From: Gammaproteobacteria bacterium
GTDB lineage: Bacteria > Pseudomonadota > Gammaproteobacteria > Granulosicoccales > Granulosicoccaceae
Direction of reading: 5' to 3'
DNA: 10,021 nucleotides
Assembly: GCA_020444765.1 (NCBI GenBank)
Contig: JAGRHW010000111.1
Span: forward strand, 1 to 10,021
Part shown: positions 6,251 to 10,021 of the stretch, in pieces
Numbering within the stretch: the stretch's first letter is position 1
Layout: every line of letters begins with the position of its first letter
Notes under the pieces: model-generated
Seen by the model: the letters and a program-made list of their open reading frames with translations, nothing else
Databases searched by the model: none
Told to the model about the DNA's origin: nothing
Made by a program: the position numbers and the translations under genes

Positions 6251-8071
6251 ATGGCTTCCGATTCTGATAAAAACCCACCGTTAGAGTTAAATCAGCAACC
6301 CTTGTTGACTGAGAACAACACCAAATACAATGAAGCCAAATTCCCCGATTTAGCAGACCTTTTGGGACAGTTAAGGTTCTCCACCGTAGACGGCCGGATT
6401 ACGCTTGGTGAAGAACGTATGCTGCTGATTCATTCCAAGGCGTTTGGGTCTCTGCGGCGCGAGCTGATTGAGCAATTCGGAATCAATTGTGCTCGCGGCA
6501 TTATTACCCGCACCGGATATTATGCTGGAGTACAGGATGCCCGAATGGCCCGAAATGTTCGCTCGAAAGCTTCACTTGAAGAAATGTTCCTGGTTGGACC
6601 ACAGCTACACTGCCTTGAAGGAATAGGGGTTTCTGAACTGGTACGTCTGGACTTTGATATCGAAAGAGGAACCCATTATGGTGAATTCAGCTGGTCCCAT
6701 CAGGCAGAGGATGAAGAACACCTTCGCTACTACCCGATTGGCGATGAACCTACCTGTTGGATGCAGATCGGTTACGCATCCGGGTTTTCCAGTGAATTTA
6801 TGGGTAAACGAATTCTCTATCGCGAAGTTGAGTGTCAGTCCATGGGCCAATCCAAATGCCTGATAGTCGGTAAGCCAGTCGAGGAATGGGGTGACGACGG
6901 AAAACGTCAGTATGCCTACCTGACACATCCGGGCCGCGTCGATGACAAGCCAGCCCACGAAGACCCCATCGTATTAACAGACCTGTCTCTGGACCGAGCA
7001 CCGTTAACTGAAAAAGGACTTATTGGACTGTCCGCCGGCTTCCAGTCTGTCATGCATAAAATTAAAAAAGTGGCACCGACAAAAGCCACTGTGTTGATCC
7101 TTGGCGAAAGTGGGGTTGGAAAGGAGAAGTTCGCGCAGAAGATACATCATCTGAGTTCCCGTCGAGACAATGATTTTGTCGCTGTCAATTGCGCTGCAAT
7201 CCCAGAGCCACTCATTGAGTCAGAATTGTTTGGTTGCACTCGCGGTGCATTCACAGGCGCGACTCGTGATCGGGCCGGTCGATTCGAACGAGCCGATGGC
7301 GGCACTTTATTTCTAGACGAAATCGGCACCTTGCCCCTGGCTGCACAAGGTAATCTCTTGCGTGCGCTGCAGGAAGGTGAGATCGAACGGCTTGGAGATA
7401 CCCGGCCACGCAAAGTCGATATCCGCCTCATTGCAGCGACTAATGTCAATCTGAGAGAGGAAGTCATCGCCGGCAGGTTTCGTGAAGACCTGTTCTTCCG
7501 GTTAAATGTGTTTCCTATCCAAGTACCTAATTTACTGGAACGTCGTGAAGACATTCCACTTCTGGTTGAGCACTTTCTGCGAAAGTTCAATGATATGCAC
7601 AATCGCAAGCTGACCGGTTTTACACACCGTGCCATAGATGCAATTATGTCCTATGAATGGCCAGGTAACATTCGGGAGTTAGAAAACGTCATTGAACGCG
7701 GCGTTATCCTGGCATCAGACGGTGCCGCAATAGATGCCTCCCACTTGTTTACAAGCGGTGAAAAATTCGAAACCCAACATTATACCGTAGGCCCTGGCGG
7801 TCAAATCGTTCGCAGTACAGCACCTCAACTCATGGATGAAGGAGAGCAGCTTCAGAATGAGCGGGCGCTGCGAAGCATTAACAACCTGCTTATGGGTCTG
7901 GACGATGGCAAGGACAGAGTTTCTTTCGACGAAATTGAAACAGTACTCCTCAAAAAAGCTGTAGAACTGTCGGACGGAAATGTCTCCGCTGCCGCCCGCT
8001 TGCTTGGTTTGACACGTCCGCAGATGGTCTACCGACTCAAAAGCCGCGGTCTGATTAATCCGGACAAATAA
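6251..8071 (+). CDS. Sigma54-dependent XylR/DmpR-family activator with V4R aromatic sensor
   Basis: This 606-aa protein has the full domain order of aromatic-responsive NtrC-class activators. XylR_N spans about residues 35-150; V4R about 155-215; a linker follows to about 250. The AAA+ domain covers about 255-490, with Walker A GESGVGKE at 285-292, the sigma54-contact loop GAFTGA at 332-337 and Walker B GTLFLDE at 351-357. A Fis-type helix-turn-helix lies at about 565-602. In ungapped alignment with the phenol sensor MopR (offset 14, from memory), the phenol-contact residues H106 and W134 fall on H120 and W148, and the zinc ligands C155/E178/C181/C189 fall on C169, E192, C195 and C203. The ATG has GTGAGGA about 8 nt upstream. 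It is divergent from benA, whose promoter is of sigma54 type, so benABCD is the likely target. It is somewhat longer than DmpR or XylR (about 565 aa), with extra length at the N-terminus and before the DNA-binding domain. The effector is not known. Confidence 0.95.
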   Translation: MASDSDKNPPLELNQQPLLTENNTKYNEAKFPDLADLLGQLRFSTVDGRITLGEERMLLIHSKAFGSLRRELIEQFGINCARGIITRTGYYAGVQDARMARNVRSKASLEEMFLVGPQLHCLEGIGVSELVRLDFDIERGTHYGEFSWSHQAEDEEHLRYYPIGDEPTCWMQIGYASGFSSEFMGKRILYREVECQSMGQSKCLIVGKPVEEWGDDGKRQYAYLTHPGRVDDKPAHEDPIVLTDLSLDRAPLTEKGLIGLSAGFQSVMHKIKKVAPTKATVLILGESGVGKEKFAQKIHHLSSRRDNDFVAVNCAAIPEPLIESELFGCTRGAFTGATRDRAGRFERADGGTLFLDEIGTLPLAAQGNLLRALQEGEIERLGDTRPRKVDIRLIAATNVNLREEVIAGRFREDLFFRLNVFPIQVPNLLERREDIPLLVEHFLRKFNDMHNRKLTGFTHRAIDAIMSYEWPGNIRELENVIERGVILASDGAAIDASHLFTSGEKFETQHYTVGPGGQIVRSTAPQLMDEGEQLQNERALRSINNLLMGLDDGKDRVSFDEIETVLLKKAVELSDGNVSAAARLLGLTRPQMVYRLKSRGLINPDK

Positions 8072-8089
8072 CTTAAAGGCACGCTACAA

Positions 8090-9340
8090 GTGACAGATCA
8101 TAGTCTTTTAACGCGCATCGAAAAACCACCAAAAGACCAACCTAACGCCTCGCAAATCATCAAAGATATTGGCATTGGGTATATTGCCAACGGCTTCGTC
8201 GGCTGGGTTTTCGCTGCCACCGCTCCACTTGCGATCATTCTATCAATTGGGTCTCAAAGTGGATTGAGTGATGCCGAGTTGTCTTCATGGATCTTCGGCG
8301 TTTTTTTCATTAACGGGCTTATCACGATTCTGTTCTGCACCGTATACCGGCAGCCTTTATCATTTTTCTGGACCATTCCTGGCACTGTACTGATTGGCCC
8401 GGCACTCACACACCTCAGTTATGGTGAAGTAATCGGCGCCTACTATGCGACCGGTATCCTGATCATAGCACTCGGTCTGTCCGGCAGAGTGAAGCAAGCC
8501 ATGCAGGCGATCCCCATGCCGATTGTTATGGGGATGGTTGCAGGTGTGTTTATGCGATTTGGGCAAGATCTTTTACGCTCACTCCATGAGGATTTTATTA
8601 TTGCCGGCCCCATGGCTGTTACCTGGATTTTATTGGGCGCTATGCCCAAGCTGGGACGTCGTATGCCACCGTTGATTGGTGCTCTGCTGGTTGGTATTTT
8701 TACCATCCTGGTATCTGGCAGGCTTGATGTATCAGTACTTGGGCCGGTAACACTGACATCACCGGTCATACAAATGCCCGAATGGTCTTGGTCCGCCTTA
8801 GCCGAGTTAGTCGTCCCTCTGGCAATCACTGTACTGGCTGTACAAAATGGCCAGGGAATCGCCGTCTTGCAATCGGCTGGTCATAAGCCGCCCGTAAATG
8901 CACTCACCATCGCTTGCGGAGTGGGTTCACTTTTCAGCGCAGTTGTTGGCGCAGTCAGCACCTGCCTGACCGGGCCGACCAACGCAATTCTTACCTCTTC
9001 CGGCGAAGTTAAACGTCAGTACACAGCGGGCATCGTGACCGGATTACTCGCCATGATATTCGGCCTGTTCAGCCCAACTTTAATCGAGTTGATGCTCAAC
9101 CTGCCTCAAACCTTTATTGTTACTATAGCCGGACTTGCAATGTTGCGAATTTTGCAGTCTGCCTTTGTAACCTGCTTCAGTGGCCGGTTTTCACTTGGCG
9201 CACTTATCGCGTTTCTTGTCACAACGGTCGATTTAAATCTTTTGAACATAGGTGCTGCATTTTGGGGTCTTGTGGCTGGATTTAGTGTTTCATGGGTACT
9301 GGAACGATCTGATTTTCGCCTAGCGGCATCAACCAGTTAG
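8090..9340 (+). CDS. benE: BenE-family benzoate/H+ symporter
   Basis: This 416-aa inner-membrane protein is of the BenE (benzoate:H+ symporter) family. It has roughly 12-13 hydrophobic segments, the first near residues 33-53 and the last near 385-403, with a short soluble N-terminus. Family marks include SFFWTIPGTVLIGPAL (about 91-106), IPMPIVMGMVAGVFMRFG near 141-158, and the mid-protein VQNGQGIAVLQSAGHKPP (about 251-268). The probable role is proton-driven uptake of benzoate or a substituted benzoate. It begins with GTG at 8090, 18 nt after the regulator stop, with AAAGG 10 nt upstream. There is no in-frame ATG near the start, and the two genes are probably co-transcribed. A hairpin with a T-rich tail at 9409-9446 would end the transcript. 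Substrate preference is inferred from family and neighbours. Confidence 0.9.
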   Translation: MTDHSLLTRIEKPPKDQPNASQIIKDIGIGYIANGFVGWVFAATAPLAIILSIGSQSGLSDAELSSWIFGVFFINGLITILFCTVYRQPLSFFWTIPGTVLIGPALTHLSYGEVIGAYYATGILIIALGLSGRVKQAMQAIPMPIVMGMVAGVFMRFGQDLLRSLHEDFIIAGPMAVTWILLGAMPKLGRRMPPLIGALLVGIFTILVSGRLDVSVLGPVTLTSPVIQMPEWSWSALAELVVPLAITVLAVQNGQGIAVLQSAGHKPPVNALTIACGVGSLFSAVVGAVSTCLTGPTNAILTSSGEVKRQYTAGIVTGLLAMIFGLFSPTLIELMLNLPQTFIVTIAGLAMLRILQSAFVTCFSGRFSLGALIAFLVTTVDLNLLNIGAAFWGLVAGFSVSWVLERSDFRLAASTS

Positions 9341-9356
9341 AAATCTGACTAGGTCT

Positions 9357-9375
9357 TTTTTGCAGCTTGCAAAAA
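9357..9375. repeat. Perfect inverted repeat just after benE
   Basis: TTTTTGCA (9357-9364) and TGCAAAAA (9368-9375) are exact complements around GCT. The structure starts 17 nt after the benE stop. The A/T ends could act as part of a bidirectional terminator, though the G-C content of the stem is low. Confidence 0.45.
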
Positions 9376-9380
9376 TAGAT

Positions 9381-9403
9381 CTGCACACTTTCCCTGTGTG
9401 CAG
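9381..9403. repeat. Perfect 8-bp hairpin in the convergent intergenic region
   Basis: CTGCACAC (9381-9388) and GTGTGCAG (9396-9403) pair exactly around TTTCCCT. No T-run follows on the plus strand. On the minus strand ATCTATTTTT follows, so it could serve as a backup terminator for leftward transcripts. Confidence 0.5.
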
Positions 9404-9408
9404 TTATG

Positions 9409-9446
9409 AAACCGGATCTCGTCATGCACTCCATCCGGTTTTATTT
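9409..9446 (+). terminator. Likely intrinsic terminator of the regulator-benE unit
   Basis: AAACCGGAT (9409-9417) pairs exactly with ATCCGGTTT (9433-9441) around a 15-nt loop, and the sequence TTTTATTT covers the end of the stem and what follows. It is on the plus strand, 69 nt after the benE stop. The loop is rather long, so strength is uncertain. Confidence 0.6.
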
Positions 9447-9452
9447 GAAGCG

Positions 9453-9471
9453 AATACGCTGCAAGCGTATT
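9453..9471. repeat. Perfect 8-bp hairpin with three-base loop
   Basis: AATACGCT (9453-9460) and AGCGTATT (9464-9471) pair exactly around GCA. It lies 12 nt after the benE terminator-like hairpin. There is only a weak T-rich tail on the plus strand. Confidence 0.5.
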
Positions 9472-9485
9472 TCTCATTGAGTTAT

Positions 9486-9505
9486 TGTTCAAAAGGGTTT
9501 GAACA
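9486..9505. repeat. Perfect 8-bp hairpin with AGGG loop
   Basis: TGTTCAAA (9486-9493) and TTTGAACA (9498-9505) pair exactly around AGGG. No T-run follows on either strand, so it is not an obvious terminator. It is the fifth perfect inverted repeat within 150 bp. Confidence 0.5.
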
Positions 9506-9551
9506 GACTCTCAGACATGATTTTATTACTATGGTATTTATTTTTAATTTT

Positions 9552-9575
9552 AAAAAAGGGGCTTTGACTGCCCCT
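9552..9575 (-). terminator. Intrinsic terminator of the catechol 2,3-dioxygenase transcript
   Basis: On the minus strand AGGGGC, a 7-nt loop and GCCCCT are followed directly by a run of T (TTTTTTA). This is a textbook rho-independent terminator, 30 nt after the stop at 9606, so the extradiol dioxygenase is the last gene of its leftward transcript. Confidence 0.85.
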
Positions 9576-9605
9576 AACTACACACCGAATGCTGGATAAG
9601 ATTAT

Positions 9606-10021
9606 TCAGGTATATACACTGGTAAAGGAGTCAACGAGTTCACCGGTATGGTAAAATATTCCTCGCCCTAACTGATCCTCGGTCCAGGTTGTAACTGGGC
9701 GATCTGGTTGAGCCAGGTACCCCAGCCCCCCAAATGTCTCATTCCGGTTTCCAGAGGGATCGAAAAAGTAGATGGTGTATCCGCGAGTAATCCCATGTCG
9801 TTGCGGAGTCACATCTATTTTTACTCTATTCATTGCCATTTGATCCGCTGCTTTAAGCACATCGTCCCAGCTATCAAGAAAAAAGGCACAATGATGCAGG
9901 CCTTTTACCGGCCCACCGACAAAGGCAATGTCGTGAGGCGTATTACTGGTTGAAAGCCAAGTGGCTGCCTGTATATTGCTTTCGGGACCAACCACTACTT
10001 GCTCGACCAGGTAAAAATCGA
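9606..10021 (-). CDS. xylE: Catechol 2,3-dioxygenase (XylE type), C-terminal part (runs in from right edge)
   Basis: The frame is open from the right edge to TGA at 9606, giving 137 codons of the C-terminal half of a type I extradiol dioxygenase; full-length members are about 307 aa. The codons before the GTG at 9995 continue the family pattern (DFYLVEQVV), so that GTG is internal and not the start. The two iron ligands expected here are seen: the His in [10 protein letters not shown] and the Glu in NRNETFGG, with [17 protein letters not shown] between, very close to XylE. The first His ligand lies outside the window. The enzyme opens catechol beside its hydroxyls to 2-hydroxymuconic semialdehyde (meta cleavage), which is the next step after BenD. 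It lies in a separate leftward unit ending at the terminator at 9552-9575. dmpB or nahH would be equivalent names. Confidence 0.93.
   Translation of the reverse strand, partial: DFYLVEQVVVGPESNIQAATWLSTSNTPHDIAFVGGPVKGLHHCAFFLDSWDDVLKAADQMAMNRVKIDVTPQRHGITRGYTIYFFDPSGNRNETFGGLGYLAQPDRPVTTWTEDQLGRGIFYHTGELVDSFTSVYT

Noticed and set aside
7147..7635. 162-codon minus-strand frame antisense to the regulator
   Set aside because: It is the Arg/Ser-rich shadow of the AAA+ domain, whose Walker and GAFTGA motifs prove the other strand.
8077..8092. GGCACG before benE, considered as a sigma54 promoter
   Set aside because: There is no GC at the -12 position, and the site lies in the 18-nt gap of an apparent two-gene unit.
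9360..9599. 79-codon plus-strand frame after benE
   Set aside because: It covers the hairpin cluster and both terminators, has no ribosome site and is unlike any family I know.
9606..9995. GTG at 9995 as the start of a short 129-aa protein
   Set aside because: The reading frame continues upstream with sequence matching catechol 2,3-dioxygenase to the window edge, so the GTG is an internal valine codon.
1..10021. CRISPR arrays, tRNA or rRNA genes, insertion sequences, attachment sites
   Set aside because: No repeated spaced units, cloverleaf sequences, transposase frames or terminal inverted repeats were seen by eye; a small RNA in the 9341-9605 spacer cannot be excluded.

Overview
The window is a piece of an aromatic-acid catabolic island, most likely from a gammaproteobacterium. 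The proteins read as benzoate/toluate dioxygenase, BenE and meta-cleavage families typical of Gamma- and Betaproteobacteria, and base composition is moderate. A marine or hydrocarbon-degrading relative (Cycloclasticus or Spongiibacteraceae type) is plausible, but the genus cannot be fixed from sequence alone.

Layout. Positions 1-5368 form a leftward (minus-strand) block. In transcription order it is benA (large Rieske oxygenase subunit), benB (small subunit), benC (reductase), benD (cis-diol dehydrogenase), a GlcG/HbpS-like gene and, after a 248-nt gap, the N-terminal part of a fused indolepyruvate:ferredoxin oxidoreductase-family gene that leaves the window at base 1. benA/benB and benC/benD overlap by ATGA, so the four ben genes are a tight operon. 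Positions 5369-6250 are an 882-nt divergent control region. Positions 6251-9340 run rightward: a 606-aa NtrC/XylR/DmpR-class activator (XylR_N, V4R, AAA+ with GAFTGA, Fis-type HTH), then a BenE-family benzoate transporter 18 nt later. Positions 9341-9605 hold a dense run of perfect hairpins and convergent terminators. From 9606 to the right edge, on the minus strand, is the C-terminal part of an extradiol catechol 2,3-dioxygenase (XylE type).

How it works together (inference from families): BenE imports benzoate or a substituted benzoate. BenABC dihydroxylates it to the non-aromatic cis-1,2-diol carboxylate, and BenD oxidises and decarboxylates that to catechol. The XylE-type enzyme opens catechol by meta cleavage, with the rest of the meta pathway presumably beyond the right edge. 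The oxoacid oxidoreductase may use a 2-oxoacid such as pyruvate or an aryl-oxoacid, but its substrate cannot be read here.

The most interesting point is control. ben operons are usually run by AraC (BenR/XylS) or LysR (BenM) proteins. Here a sigma54-type activator is divergent to benA, and a very good -24/-12 promoter (TGGCAC-N5-TTGC) lies about 285 nt before the benA start. A perfect 9+9 bp palindrome sits just upstream of that promoter. The predicted leader contains a six-codon mini-ORF with a good ribosome site and a GC hairpin followed by a T-rich stretch. The activator's sensor domain keeps the residues that bind phenol and zinc in MopR/DmpR, which raises the question of what it really senses.
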